From: Meconema thalassinum
Lineage: Eukaryota > Arthropoda > Insecta > Orthoptera > Tettigoniidae
Direction: 5' to 3'
Length of the DNA: 64,000 bases
NCBI GenBank assembly: GCA_946902985.2
Contig: OX336388.2
Location: forward strand, 225,826,467-225,890,466
This document shows, piece after piece, positions 32,150 through 44,152 of this stretch. A program made the position numbers and the translations under genes. Within the stretch, counting starts at the first letter, position 1. Every line of letters begins with the position of its first letter. Under the pieces are notes generated by a model, which was given only the letters and a program-made list of their open reading frames with translations, made no database searches and was not told the origin of the DNA.

Positions 32150-32890
32150 GTTGTACTAAATTTAGATTTAGAAGAAAAATTTACAAATATTTTATGACTA
32201 ATCAAACAAACAAAACTATACATAATTAATGTAAACATAAGATAAATTAAGAAGAACATTAATCTCATAAACGTGTTGTGATTAATCAGCCGAAATAAAG
32301 CTAGGTAACGTTAAACTAAGTTAAAAGGAGATGAAATTCACAAATATTTTGGTGACTCGTCAAACTTAAAGCTAGATGAAATTAAAACATATTTTAAGGT
32401 AAAAGAAGATGAAATTCATAAGTATTTTGAGTCCATTCAAACTAAAAGCTAGATTAAGGTTAATTAAACTTATGTTAAGATGACATTCACAAATATTTTG
32501 TGGCCATTAAAATTAAAGCTGTATAAAATTAATCTTAAGTTCAACTAATAGAAGACGAAATTAACAAACATTCGCTGACTATTCAATTTTAACTGTAGAT
32601 AAAATTTAAACTTATGTTAACTTAAAAAGAAGAAGAAATTCACAAACATTTGGCGACTATTCAAACCAAACTTAAACTTAAATTCACAAACATTTGGTGC
32701 CTATTCAAACTAAACTTAAGTTAACTTAAAAGAAGATGACATTGAAAATAATTAATGAATATTGAAGAATAGTTAAAGGAATGGGGACAGGTGACCTCGC
32801 TTCTCCACTCCTTAAAACAACAATTACTAACTAAATAATTAAGTTAAAATGATATAAAATTCACGAATATTTGGTGATTAAAGAAAAATC
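32150..32890. repeat. AT-rich tandem repeat, period ~75 bp
   Basis: The motif 'gaaattcacaaatattt' recurs in degenerate form at about 32180, 32333, 32408, 32484, 32558, 32634, 32680 and 32854, with 'ttcaaactaaa' and 'aaacttatgttaa' between. It is a decayed minisatellite of roughly eight units. No coding capacity. Confidence 0.7.
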
Positions 32891-32936
32891 TTCATGTGGA
32901 AATTCATTAATTGTTATCTGTGCAATTAATATTTAA

Positions 32937-33161
32937 TCACATGTAGATCTTTTCAGGCAGAATCACACACTTTAATTGGACATATATTCGTGTTAATCGA
33001 CTGCAAGGTGCCCCCTTAATACAGGTGCCACTTACAGCCACGATCTGTGCATCCCTACTTTGGATGATATAGTGTGAATCCTTATCAAACACTGGTCGGC
33101 AGTTAGGGGTATTACCTTGTAATTCTGTGATGTTCAACAGGTAGGTGCAACATGTAGCCAA
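32937..33161 (-). other. Candidate short cysteine-containing ORF or exon
   Basis: A 74-codon minus-strand frame with six cysteines, containing NCRPVFDKDSHYIIQSRDA and GTCIKGAPC. It is less biased than neighbouring frames and no repeat partner was seen in the window. It could be an isolated exon or chance; no family recognised. Confidence 0.15.
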
Positions 33162-34251
33162 ACCAATAGAGACGGAGAGGGGTAAACCAAATCAAACACA
33201 CACACACACACATGTCCCATCCCCTCCCCTCTTCACTACATCCCTTAAGCCCCAGTCTAACACTGTTACTTCCAATAGACACCAACTAAACGACCAGCCC
33301 AATTAACATGTGCTCATATTGACTGGGATCGCCTCGCCTCTCTCTCTCTCTCCAATAAATTCTCTTTTATCATTCAAAAAATCCCTATCGGCACGCCGGA
33401 AAGCGGAAGTAGATTTCACCGCACCGGACAAAAAAAACTATTTCGAAATCATTAAATTTAATTAAATGGTAGCCTTCAGTCAGTTGACACAAAAATCATT
33501 CTAATTACTGGAATATGTGAAAAATGACCTGATTACATGTGATTAAGATTTATCCCTTCCTATATTATTCTGCTAAGATCCCATTCCAGTTTTCTACCGA
33601 AAATAAGATCCCATTAACACCAACCTACACATATGGGGTACCTACAGGTTCAGCATAACCCAATGCGTAAGCGAAACGCACTCACTTGCTCTTTAAATGC
33701 CTCACAATTAAATAAATACCTTAAAACATGTATATTTACAATGAAAGAATGCAACACGGTAACCATAGTAACAGAATCTCACAGGTCCATCTATTTCTGT
33801 AAGACGCAATGCAATTCCAATTATTACATTACTGTGAAAGTTTCCAGACGGTTATAAGGTTATCCCTGAACCAAATTAAGCTGTAAAATTCATCATTACA
33901 TACAGTATAATGCGCTTAAGGGGGTCAAGGGGCACTCTAGAATTTTTTCACGCAATTCTCACGTGTGAGTGTGGTACGAAAGGTCTTTTTCACCCGACTA
34001 TAAAGGGTCTCCGAAAACCACATTTAAAGGCCATTAAATTAACAGTGTCGCTGATATTCCCAGAAAACTAACTTCGCTCTGATATACCTATGAAGGAATG
34101 ACAAACCCCTAACCACTGCACCAGTAGCTGAATTAATAAAGTCTGATTATTCATACCAAGGATAAATCAGTCATAGCATTCATGATTGAGATTTTGATAA
34201 GTGTACTCTTTACAACTAGAATATTCGCGGGTGAAGCCGCGACGGGTAATG
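33162..34251. other. Unassigned region with simple repeats
   Basis: A (CA)n tract at 33194-33215 and a (CT)n tract near 33340. At 34215-34257 the minus strand reads actagcattacccgtcgcgg, related to the motif actagccgaagtacccattc at 49154; both lie next to TA-rich sequence and may be ends of one repeat family. No gene. Confidence 0.4.
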
Positions 34252-34640
34252 CTAGTATATATTGTTACGGACTATCATCATCATCAGCTCATAATATTTT
34301 TCAATCTTGATGGAATCCAGCATCTGAAACCTTCTTCTTCCTCTTGGGGTTTTCCCTTGGACTGTCCCTTCTAATGCACTTTTCACCAAACCATCTCCCC
34401 TTATGCAGTGTCCAATCCAATTCATTTTTCTGTTCCTTATCTTCTTTAGCAACATTCTTTCTTCTCCTACTTTCTTTAATACTTCCTCATTTCGCACTTT
34501 GTCCTTTATTCTCCCCATTCTTCTCCACACCCACATTTCGAAAGCCTCTATTCTTCTCTCGTCTTCTTTCCTAAGCGTCCAAGTTTCCGCTCCATACATT
34601 GCTCCACTCCAAACAAAACATTTCACTAATCTCTTCCTTA
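34252..34640 (-). pseudogene. RTE-like LINE 3' fragment
   Basis: On the minus strand WSGAMYGAETWTLRKEDERR, FEMWVWRRMGRIK, NEEVLKKVGEER, NWIGHCIRGDGL and GRRRFQMLD, followed by a (TGATGA) tail at about 34263-34280. It is the C-terminal end of an RTE-like LINE protein, with the frame open but 5' truncated. No clear target duplication. Confidence 0.8.
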
Positions 34641-34766
34641 CGCTTACTATTTATCGTATGGCTTTTAGTGCCGGGAGTGTCCGAGCACATGTTCGGCTCG
34701 CCTGAGTCTGTAGCTGCTTCCAGCGGACACCCTAAAGGGTGAGCTACAAGTTCCGTTCAATTTCAA

Positions 34767-35070
34767 GTAGTTCCAACTTTCGCTACCAGATATCAATGAT
34801 ACCTAATGGTGAACGTTGGAACTTTGATAGAGCGTTCTGACGAAATCTAACCTAACAATGTTGCTTTACACAAGTTTAATCTGTGAAAGGATCTTTTGCA
34901 TACCATAAATCTATGACATGGGACCGCCGGCTTTACTTCCCCTCCGAAGTAAGGCATACTAAAGGATTTTTAACGCTCTTAACAAAATCCGACGACTTCG
35001 GCCGGGTTTGAATCCGCTATCTTGGGCACAGCAGTTCAGCATGCTACTGACTACGCCACCGAAGTCGCTC
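34767..35070 (-). mobile_element. SINE family S2, minus-strand copy
   Basis: Head at about 34985-35065 (B-box GGTTTGAAT-type inverse, A-box GGCGTAGTCAGTAGCATG); the body extends left to 'aagtagttccaactttcgct'. It matches 24400-24690 and 37163-37470. Confidence 0.75.
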
Positions 35071-35405
35071 TTAGGCTTACTTTCATTGCTCCACAAAATA
35101 ATTTTCTTTTCATACTGAAGGCTTCTTTTGCTAATGCAATCCTATTTTTTTTTATTTCTTTAGTGCATAGCATGTCTTGTGTAACTTACTATAGAAGCAG
35201 AAGGAGAAGAAAACTAAGGGATGAATAGTTTCGTCCGTCAATAGAGCATCATCAGATCCAAATATGCAAGACAAATCTACAAACCACTACCACACCTACA
35301 GTGAAACCCACAGACATTCTCTGTCCTCCAAAAACAAAATACAAGAAAACCTGTCAGAAAACTTAGTAAGTGTGTTAATTATCTCTACTTAGAAAAAAAA
35401 AACAA
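35071..35405. other. Unassigned spacer
   Basis: Contains the dispersed 'tttcgtccgtc...agcatcatcag' motif (35228-35257), shared with 3890-3925. No gene. Confidence 0.4.
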
Positions 35406-35703
35406 AGTCCCCAATTCTTGGATGTCACGGGTAATCTCAAGAAATACTAAACTTTCATGCGATTTTCACTATTCTGTAAAGAATATCCCGAGGAAGGTTT
35501 CTGTAGAAAATAATTCATTTATAATCAAAGGAAGCCAAGCAGTAACGATATCAGTGAAAAAGTCGAAAAAGGAGACCTGGCGTCAGTGCGCTTTTTAAGC
35601 TTACGCTGGGTAAACCGTGAAAAATTACAATATACTATCAGTGTAAGAATTGTTCAGCATGAAAAGTTCTACAAAAAAGACCGTGAGAGCATATCTATAT
35701 CTA
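35406..35703. repeat. Repeat R, partial copy C
   Basis: Matches 30345-30650 and 41205-41505 ('ttcttggatgtcacgggtaa', 'aggaagccaagcagtaacga', 'gtgagagcatatct'). Both ends are missing. Confidence 0.7.
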
Positions 35704-36035
35704 TGTGTGTCGTGTGCTATGTTTAAAATGAATGTTATACAACCAGAATTGCAACCCTTTTCTGTTCGGAGTGTTAATTATACTTAATGACATAATTTGC
35801 ATGAGATTAGCTGAAATATCTTACATTTGTCAAGGAAAATCCTAACGGAAAATATGATATGTCATAAACATCCGGGTCCTAGTAATGATATTCAACAAGT
35901 TCGCATTGTATTCTAAAAATTATCCACAAATTCTCCAAGCATTATCCGCAGCGTATCCGCTATCCCCACAGACATGTAAATTATATATCGGCATGTCGAA
36001 AACTTTTGCGGATATCCGCATCCATGCAGGGCTTT

Positions 36036-36178
36036 GTTTGGTCGGTTGCTCAGTTTAGGGGCTGCGACAACGCGGTCATGTAGCCCCATGTACTTTGGGT
36101 GTGTGTGTAGAATCTGTCTGATAACCGCTGTTAATTGTGATGGCTGTATTAGTGTGTGTTATCTGTGATTCAGGTAGA
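36036..36178 (+). repeat. Repeat with (GGTT)n end, copy 4
   Basis: Begins ggtcggttgctcag, then 'ggggctgcgacaacgcggtc' and 'ctgtctgataaccgctgtta', ending near gtgattcagg. Same family as 2990-3132. Confidence 0.65.
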
Positions 36179-36332
36179 AGGACGGCAGACGATTAATTTT
36201 TGATGTGTAACATCTTTCCACTCGGTAGGCCTATCTATACATTTTTTTGTGGGGTTGACTATGAAAAATGTAACGGAAATGGATGGGACGGAAACAATGA
36301 GCGCGCGTGGTGGCAGAGATTGATACCACGAC

Positions 36333-36700
36333 GTACTCTCGGCCATGTGGCAATGAGGAATGTATATCGCATACGGTTTACTTCAAGGATTGGATGTCCC
36401 ATTAAAGATATTCCTACAATAAATCATCTTCAAGTTGTAGTTCTTTGATGTGAAAATATTCATTATATCATATTTGCTGAAAACAATTATGATTTATTAA
36501 ATCTTCATACTTTTGTTGTATTATTATTTAATATAAGCACTCGAGGTACTGTCGGCCATGTGGCTATGTGGAATCTATATCGCATATAGAATTACTTCAA
36601 GGTTTGGAGGCCCCACTAAAGATGTTCCTACAATAAATCATCTACAAGTTCTTTGGTGTGAAAATATGCATTATATCATATTTGCTGAAAACCGGTCAGG
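36333..36700. repeat. Direct tandem duplication (~150-bp units)
   Basis: 36333-36490 and 36548-36700 share 'ctcggccatgtgg', 'cctacaataaatcatct' and 'attatatcatatttgctgaa'. Spacing is ~215 bp. No coding role evident. Confidence 0.65.
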
Positions 36701-36779
36701 ATTTCACACTGCAGTTTTACAAGTAGATATTTCAATGACCAACAGAGTTCACTGTTAAGAAGGGATAACATGTCACATG

Positions 36780-37138
36780 TTACACATCATATGCGACTAC
36801 TGTGAAAATCAACAGCCTGCTTCCAGTCTCCGACCGGGTCAGGAATGGAATGAATGAAGCCCCCAATATAGCGGCGAGGATATGAACGGTGCCGGCTGCC
36901 GAGTCCTGACGCACTCCTCTGGGGTAGTGATTAAATGAATGCCAGATGAAATGAAATGATAGTGGAGAGTGTTGCTGGAATGACATTTTGACAGGGAAAA
37001 CTGGAGTACCCGGATAAAAACCTGTCTGCCTCCGTTTTATCCAGCACAGATCTCACATGGAGTGACCGGGATTTGAACCACGGACCCAGCGGTGAGAGGC
37101 CGGCGTGCTGCCGCCTAAGCCACGGAGGCTTCATGCAA
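36780..37138 (-). mobile_element. tRNA-derived SINE, family S5
   Basis: On the minus strand the head reads GTGGCTTAGGCGGCAGCACG (A-box region, ~37105-37125), then GTGGTTCAAATCCCG (B-box, ~37065-37085). The body runs left through 'gtgagatctgtgctggataa' and 'ccagcaacactctccacta' to about 36780. A complete-looking SINE of ~360 bp. Confidence 0.8.
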
Positions 37139-37162
37139 CTACTGTAAGGCTCGTAATTTTTT

Positions 37163-37470
37163 TCAAGTAGTTCCTACATTTCCTACTAAATGCTACCGTC
37201 CACGTCACCTAGCTGCAGACGTGGCTACTAAATGCCATCGCAGTCAAACGTTGGAACTAATATAGCGTTTTTAAACTAACCTACACATTTTAGCTTCCAC
37301 CAGTGTAGTTAGTGGAAGGTTCTTTTTCATGCCATAAATGGGACCGCCGGCTTTACTTCCCCTCCGGAGAAAGGCATACTGAGGGATTTCTAACGCTTTT
37401 CGGCTGGGTTTGAACCCACGTTCTTGGGCATAGAAGCTCAGCATACTACCAACTACCCCACCGAAGCCCC
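37163..37470 (-). mobile_element. SINE family S2, minus-strand copy
   Basis: Head at 37395-37470 (B-box GGTTTGAACCC inverse near 37405) and body left to 'aagtagttcctacatttcct'. It abuts SINE S5. Confidence 0.75.
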
Positions 37471-38009
37471 TGTGCAGGGCTTTTACTATAGCGTAGTTGC
37501 TCTGTTTACATCGCTTGCCTCTGCTAGTGTTTACTCATTAGCGTGTAAAAACAATCTATTTTCAAAAGCCCTGACTGTCATCCCTGATGCTCTTCAAAAT
37601 TAAAACGATGTAAATCAAACAGAAAGTAACTTTCTTGCGAGTATTTTCTCTTTTTTTTCTTTCTTCACAATAGTCATCACTTGGTCAGACAGACAGACAG
37701 AAGGTAATCAATCAATGCGAAGCAATAATAAGTGTGTTGGAGATTATCGATGCTGAGGTTCCCACAGCACTAACAAACGCAATCAATAACCAGCAAAGTT
37801 ATCATTATAATGCTATTAGTGCTGCAGCAAGGGCACGCCTACCGATCAGCTCCAGTACCGTCGTTAACTGCCCACGGATCATCACTACCCTTCGCTTCCT
37901 CGCCTCGCTCACTCTGGATCGAGACGGACGACTGCCTCAGGTGCCATCGAGGAACTCAGTGGAATAAGACAGTGTAGCCAACGCTAACCCTTTATGAGAT
38001 AGTGGACTC
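37471..38009. other. Unassigned spacer
   Basis: Contains a short (CAGA) run at 37684-37701. No gene. Confidence 0.4.
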
Positions 38010-38535
38010 TATATTAAACACCTGTCGTAATGAAACGTGTAGAGCTATAACTGGATGCTTAAGATAAACACCAACAGAAGCCTTTACCAGCTCGCAGGAA
38101 TGGCACCACCCTCTATTCGACGATAAATAGCTGCAAACAAGGAAAGGAAGAAAGTTGTACAGGAAGCAACCCATCCTCTACATGGGCATAAGCTACATGC
38201 TCAGAGGCTGAAGTCTAGGAAGCGTTTCCTAAGAACATCCAAAGAATTGAAGACTACATGTGAAAAAGCCAGGCTAGAATTATGGAAAGCTAAGAAATCT
38301 CCTCTCCTGGGCTGTAAAAGTATAGCAGAAACTTTACCTCCTGGTCATGATCAAGATTGGGTAACATGGAAATCCTTGAATAGATTATGATCAGGAGTGG
38401 GCAGATCTTAGATCAATCTTGCAAAGAGGGGCTACATTAAGGAAGATGGCATTCAGTGTAGACTGTGCCCGACCTCCTGCAGAGAAGATGAACTTTATGA
38501 AGCATCACAGAGAGCAGTGGAAGTGGCCAAGTTTT
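38010..38535 (+). pseudogene. LINE ORF2 C-terminal fragment, copy d, heavily decayed
   Basis: The plus strand reads CRAITGCLR, stop, TPTEAFYQLAGMAPPSIRR, stop, then AQRLKSRKRFLRTSKEL, LPPGHDQDWVTWKSLNRL and a decayed Cys end (QCRLCPTSC). The motif order matches copy a at 5807-6500. At least three stops. Confidence 0.7.
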
Positions 38536-38955
38536 GGTCAAATATTATATAATGTTTATAGTCATAGTATTTGTATCTGTGTTTATTTGATGTTTTCTGA
38601 CTCGAGAATAATAATAATAAGGACAGTTTATGCTTTCAAAGATGCAGATAGTTGAATCTTTCTGGGGTCAGTTACAGCTTCAAAAATCAATTTTTCAAAA
38701 TATTTTATTTTATGCTCCTATGCATTAGGAAAATATTGGTGCAAGAAATATGTCATTATGCGCCATTGTTTTTGAAATGCATAAACATTGACCATTATGG
38801 CAATGGTTATAATTAATAACCGTGTTGACTGATAGTAATATGTTATTAAAACCACCCAGTCAAACACTAAAGAAACGTTTAATTACATTATTAATCGTAC
38901 ATGTTTCGGTATTTCATTGATACCTTCCTCAGCGTGATTGATATTAAATCTTAAA
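38536..38955. other. Unassigned spacer with stem-loop motif
   Basis: At 38906-38936 the minus strand reads CTGAGGA, a 5-bp stem GGTAT/ATACC, then GAAAC, resembling a hammerhead ribozyme core with one extra base. No gene. Confidence 0.4.
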
Positions 38956-39914
38956 ACAAGATGTTCAGTAAAGAACATATAGCCTACTTTCTCCTAAATC
39001 CATGGATATTGTTATAACTCTTTGTCCTTTTCAAGGAGTATACTTGAATGTTGGTTGTAGTAGCTTGTTGAAATAAAACGTGTTATACGGATATTAAACA
39101 TGAATACGAGGTGCCCTTTGCTAGTGCTACCTCTGTACAAAATTGCATTCAATTCGATTTCACCGTGTTTGAATTGATATGGTGAATCGATTTGCACACA
39201 TACGTGGCCGCAATCTGCAAACTATGGCGCTGATGACCTTGTAGTTCTGTCAAAAATGCTTCCCACAAAAAGGTATGTTGTTGAAAAATTTGGTAGAGAT
39301 CAAATTTGGTAGAGATCAAATAATTAGTTTGGTCGACATTTGATTTAAGCTTTTAACATTTGGGTGGCCGCCATTGCGTTTCCGTCAAGATGGCGGCGAT
39401 ACAAAACATGACCCTGAGGTGTCCTTTAGTAGTGCTACCTCTGTACCAAATTTCGTTCATTTCGGTTTGACCGTGTTTGAATAGATAGGGGGAATAGATT
39501 TGTACCCATACATGGCCGCCATCCGTAAATTATTGGGTTGATGACCTTGTAGTTTGGTCAAAAGATTTGTCATACATGAAGGTATAATGTCGCAAAAATT
39601 TGGTAGAGATCAGATGATTAGGTTGGTCGTAAGTTGATTTAAGCTTTTAACATTTGGGTGGCCGCCATTACGTTTTCGTCAAGACGGTGGCGATATAAAA
39701 CATGACACTGAAGTTCCCTTTGCTAGTGCTACCTCAGTACCAAATTTCGTTGAATTCGGTTTCTCCGTGTTCGAATTGATAGGGGGGACAGGCATTCCGA
39801 GTAGCCTACACACACTCACACACACACACACACACAGACAGAAACACAATTTTTCGCCCTGTGTTGATCTCATAAGTCTACTTTCATTTTATGCAAAAAT
39901 CGAAAGTAGGCTAA
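38956..39914 (+). mobile_element. Tandem-modular Helentron-like element, family F2, copy 3
   Basis: The most compact full example (959 bp). 5' stem-loop ATGTTC-AGTAAA-GAACAT, then TAGCCTACTTTC. Units of ~300 bp start at about 39113, 39422 and 39717 ('agtgctacctctgtac'), each with GGCCGCCAT and ATGGCGGCGATA motifs. A (CA)n tract at 39811-39836 precedes the hairpin CATAAGTCTACTTTCATT...CGAAAGTAGGCTAA. Confidence 0.65.
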
Positions 39915-41040
39915 CTAGTTAACAAAGCCACAAATAAATGGATATCCGTACAAAAATTGTTTTAAATCAAAAATGGAGAAGCTTGCAAATAATTAAATGT
40001 CATATATATATACATATACACCGCGGACAGGCCAACAAGGACCACGCAAATATCACTTCCTTATAGGTCTAGTTTCCTTCTTTCTCTTCCAGAAGTCTTT
40101 CATCCTGGTCGACTGCGCAGCTCTTCTTTCAGCAGTCCATTCTCCTCTGTTGAGATTCTTCTTCTCCCCGACAAGAATTTTTAGGCCAAAAATTTCTTTT
40201 CTGTACTGTATTCGATTTAGACAATCTTCTTCAGTAATTTTGAATATTTGAAGTTCTTCTTTCGTTTGTTTTACATAGCCTCCTTACCCTTTATAGTACC
40301 AGATTTTTTATCAAAAAATTGTTTGTTTAACCTTGAGCAATCCATGCCATGTATTAAAAAATGATAGTAAAATGATGCTATTAAAATAAGAGATCTACCT
40401 TATAAACTGCCTACGTCAATACTCCAATAATTTTGATCGAAAACTGTAGTGACAGAAAATGTCGCTGTCAGAAAAATGAAGAAGCGCAAAGGATGTACTG
40501 TAGGTCAAATTGTCGCCTCAAACGGAACAAATATTTTCTAATACAGTCCTCCAACTTAAAACTTCAATCGATTCCCAACTTAATGGCCCACTCTGTTGTT
40601 GTAGTTGCTTATTGGGTAACGCAATGTGCAGGCTATTTACCAAACACAGCAATCAAGCATATTACACAGTGTCGTCTTCAGGTGGAATACTGTTACGAGA
40701 AACGTAATAGTTTACGCTATTACCTTCTCCTAAACTTCGATGACTCAGTTGGTTCTTACTTGTTGGCTCTTTCTGTTATATTATATGTGTATTGGGCAAC
40801 ACAAAGTGCAGATTATTTATTTAAAACTATAAAATAACATGTTGGTAGATTGTGACAACAAACAAGCAAATCAAAATGAGTTCTAATTTAAAAGGCAAAG
40901 TCCTTTACCCAATGTTCATCCTGAGTAATGGTTTGTAAGATTTATGCACAAATGATTACCTCGTTCATTTTCTCAGAGTTGTGTTTTTGACACCCGTTTT
41001 AATGATAACTCAAAACCTAATTGACATGTACTATTGCACA
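39915..41040. other. Unassigned region with a small internal duplication
   Basis: Related blocks 'ttattgggtaacgcaatgtg' (40609) and 'tgtattgggcaacacaaagt' (40788) are ~180 bp apart and both lie in a 134-codon plus frame (40433-40837). That frame shows no domain, so I do not call it a gene. Confidence 0.4.
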
Positions 41041-41765
41041 TTTTATAATTCTAAATGATCTTGTCGACTTCGTCGTTACGCTGGGGTCTGGCGTTACGTT
41101 ACGGTGACGGGACGAAATGTACCCAGATGCACTGAGGTGTGTGACGTCATAGTACCGATTGGTGCATGTGTTCCCCGACAATCTCTACTTCGTTAGTATA
41201 AGACAAAAATCCATGATTCTTGGATGTCACGGGTAATCTCGAGAACCACTGGATGGATTTTGATGCGGTTTTCACCATTCTGTAAAGGATATCCTGAGGA
41301 AAGATTCTGTTGAAAATAATTTATGTATGATCAAAGGAAGCCAAGCAGTAACGATTTCAGTGAAAAAGTCGCAAACAAACTTGGCGTCCGTGCGCTTCTT
41401 AAGCTTACCCTGGGCAAACCGTTCAACATATCAATATACTACGGGCGTCAGAATTGGTCAGCATGAAAAGTTCTACAAAAAAGTCCGCGAGAGCATACCT
41501 CTATCTTCAATACATCTCCCACTATAATTGTTTTTAGACTGATTGAATGGGGCACGTCCCGCGCGCTTGACCTTGGTTTGCACTTGCCGTTCGCGAGTAA
41601 TTTGAAACAAGGTAAAGTATTATAAAGCAAGATAAGTAATATGCAGATAATTTTCTAACTCGCTTCGAGCGAAGCGAGAAGCCTCCAGCCTTTCTAGTAT
41701 TTTTCAGCATTTGTAACATTTAAAATGATACAAAGTCTAGTCTTTCAGACTGACTGTCACTTTTT
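41041..41765. repeat. Repeat R, uninterrupted copy B
   Basis: ~725 bp matching both halves of copy A. It includes the empty site for the LINE (gcagataattttctaactcg, 41641) and a 9-bp perfect hairpin CTCGCTTCGAGCGAAGCGAG (~41660). No TIR, LTR or ORF. Confidence 0.8.
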
Positions 41766-42592
41766 GTATGTATTTCTGCTTACTATATCAACAAAATTAT
41801 GTAAATTCATGTCTCTCTCTAAAATAGTTTCTTTCTAAAAAAATAAAATGTAGCAAAAATATTGTAAAAATTGACATTTTCTTTTCAATACAAAAGTGTG
41901 TTGCTGCAAGTACTTGCATTTCTAGAGTAATATCTCTGCAATAAAATAAAATTAACAGATCCTGAAAGAGTTGAAAATTACAGGAGTTATGACAAAAACG
42001 CTGCAACTTTGTATAAAGAACAACCACAATTTTGAATTTTGAAAAAAAAAAATGTTTTCACATGAATGTAATGCAGTTTTTCATATAAAATAGTGCCAGT
42101 GTTTCATGTGCACAAAATTTCATTGTTGTAACAGTTATGGTTTTTAAGTAAAAAAGCAAACGATAATTGTTAAAATTTTACGGAGAATTTCGGAGAATTT
42201 TCATGCCGAAGTGCTAGTATTTCTAAAACATCAAATACAGTAAATAGGTTACTTGACCTAATGTGTTGGATAAAATTAAAAAAAAAACTAAAAACATTAA
42301 CAATTGAACTTTTAAACAAAATATAAATATAGAAATAAAAAGAATAAAAATAAAATCATTAAAGAAATATGAAAATTAAAATAATAAGCATAACTATAAA
42401 AAATTATGAAAATAATATTGTAAAATCAATTATTGGAAATTGATCAATTAATTAATTCAAGAGAAGAATATCAAAGCTAAATCTATAAGAACATAAATTG
42501 AAAATTAAAAATATAAACAATAACATTAGAGAAGCAAAAAATAACATTATTAATAATTAAAGTAAATTAAAATGTAAAAAGACATGGAAATA
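41766..42592. other. AT-rich low-complexity stretch
   Basis: Very AT-rich with many 'aaaataaa' runs. No repeat partner or gene recognised. Confidence 0.5.
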
Positions 42593-44152
42593 ACAAGAAG
42601 TTCCGTGACGAACTAAAGAGCCAACTATTCTTAAAATTTAAGATTCATGCCAATGGTTAATCTGACGAAATTAAGTTAGTAATATAGAAATTTCAAATTA
42701 GTTCGAAATACTGTATACCTGATTTAATGTAGCCTAATAGAGCCCTACAATTGGTAGACCTGGTGACAATATATTCTTAGTTCCATCTCTTAAGGTACAG
42801 AATACTACATTTGGTTGAAGTAAAATGGATAGCATGGACGTTACAGCAAGCGTAAATCATGTTGAAAAGAAATTTTTCCCCCTTTTTTCTTCGTGTGGTC
42901 TCCTCAGAGACCTAGTGCAGGTCTTTCTATTCGACGCCCGTGTGCGACCTGCGCGTCGGGATGAGAGATGGAATTGATTAAGGTGAATGAAATTGGAGAA
43001 GGTTGTGGAAGGAAACGGCCGTGGCCTGTCAGAAGGTACCGTCCCAGCATTTGCCTGGTGTTAAAAATGGGAAACCACGGAAAACCATTTCATGGACGGC
43101 CGACGGTGGGGCTCGAACCCACGCGTCTACTGAGTCAGCAGAGAGCTTGGTCCCATGACCTAACACTGCGCTTTAGCCAGCGTAGCCAGTACTGTCGGGT
43201 TGGCAACAATGACACACATGTATTGGTCATAAATAATCTGAAATAATATGCTCTATTGTTGTGTTAATTTTGAATGAAATCCATTGGTTAGAATAGAAGT
43301 TACATGAATTTTAAAATTGGACTTATTAGCAGGCTTAGAATCATGTTGGCAGCACTGGCGTAGGCCTATATTAGTTACTCTTAAGAATTGATAATAGTCA
43401 TATCTGTTATGGTACACATAGCACACACGAAATTTGGTTGAAATCCAAATGATAGTATAGAGGTTACATGTATTTAATATTGGATCTCTCAGCAGGCTTA
43501 GAATCATGTTGGTAGGACTGACGTATATAAGTTACTCCAAATTAATATAGAATATCAAGTACTATACGTGTGCATAGTTTAAAGCCGTCGGCTTGCATAC
43601 TTTCTGATGTATGGGTATTTGGATGTAAAAAAAATTGAGAGCATTCATTAACAGTTGGCAGCCCTGGTGGCTCTTAAGAATACGCTCAGTCATATCTGTT
43701 TATGTACACATAGCACATACAAAATTTGGTTGAATTCTAACTGATAGTGTAGAAGTTATATGGATTTAAATTTGGACCTATCAGCAGGCTTAGAATCATT
43801 TTGGCAACATTGTCATGTATGGCCTCCTAGAAATTAAATTATATTGTGTTCCAATTTCGGTATAGCTCCCATGCTTACCTTCCAAGATAAACAACATGGA
43901 GCTGAAGTTTCAATTGCGATTTTTCAGTAGTTGGTAGCACTGACATCATTTTCAAATACGGCATTGAGATATTCAGATAGAGATCTTTACGCATACCAAA
44001 TTTGGGTTCGATTGCTACAGCCATTTAGGAGTTGATAGGGGGGGGGGACACACACACACACACAGCTAGGCAGACAGACAGACATAATTTTCCCAGATCG
44101 ATCCCATAAGTCTACTTTTCCCTCATTTTTGCAAAATGTGAAAAGTAGGCTA
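42593..44152 (+). mobile_element. Tandem-modular Helentron-like element, family F1, copy 2
   Basis: 5' stem-loop AAGTTCCGTGACGAACT and AGAGCCAAC(T)ATTC; 3' hairpin CATAAGTCTACTTTTCCC...GTGAAAAGTAGGCTAA. Internal ~285-bp units, for example 'tcatatctgtt' at 43407 and 43690. A G run, (CA)n and (CAGA)n lie at 44040-44083. SINE S6 is inserted at 42865-43198. Confidence 0.65.
42865..43198 (-). mobile_element. tRNA-derived SINE, family S6, in F1 element
   Basis: On the minus strand the head is at the right (TGGCTAAAGCGCAGTG region, ~43170-43185) with B-box GGTTCGAGCCCC (~43110). The body runs left to an A-rich 3' end (aaaaaagggggaaaaa on the minus strand). GTTG occurs at both junctions. Related F1 copies show the empty site (atcatgttggcaacaatg at 4330). 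Confidence 0.75.

Noticed and set aside
32150..32890. CRISPR array
   Set aside because: Units are degenerate and continuous with no unique spacers of constant length; insect-type DNA.
37734..37967. 77-codon Ala/Arg/Ser-containing frame
   Set aside because: No domain, no promoter or polyadenylation context, and flanked by repeat debris.
40433..40837. 134-codon plus-strand gene
   Set aside because: Contains a small DNA-level duplication but no domain, signal or repeat-family match; not enough to call a gene.
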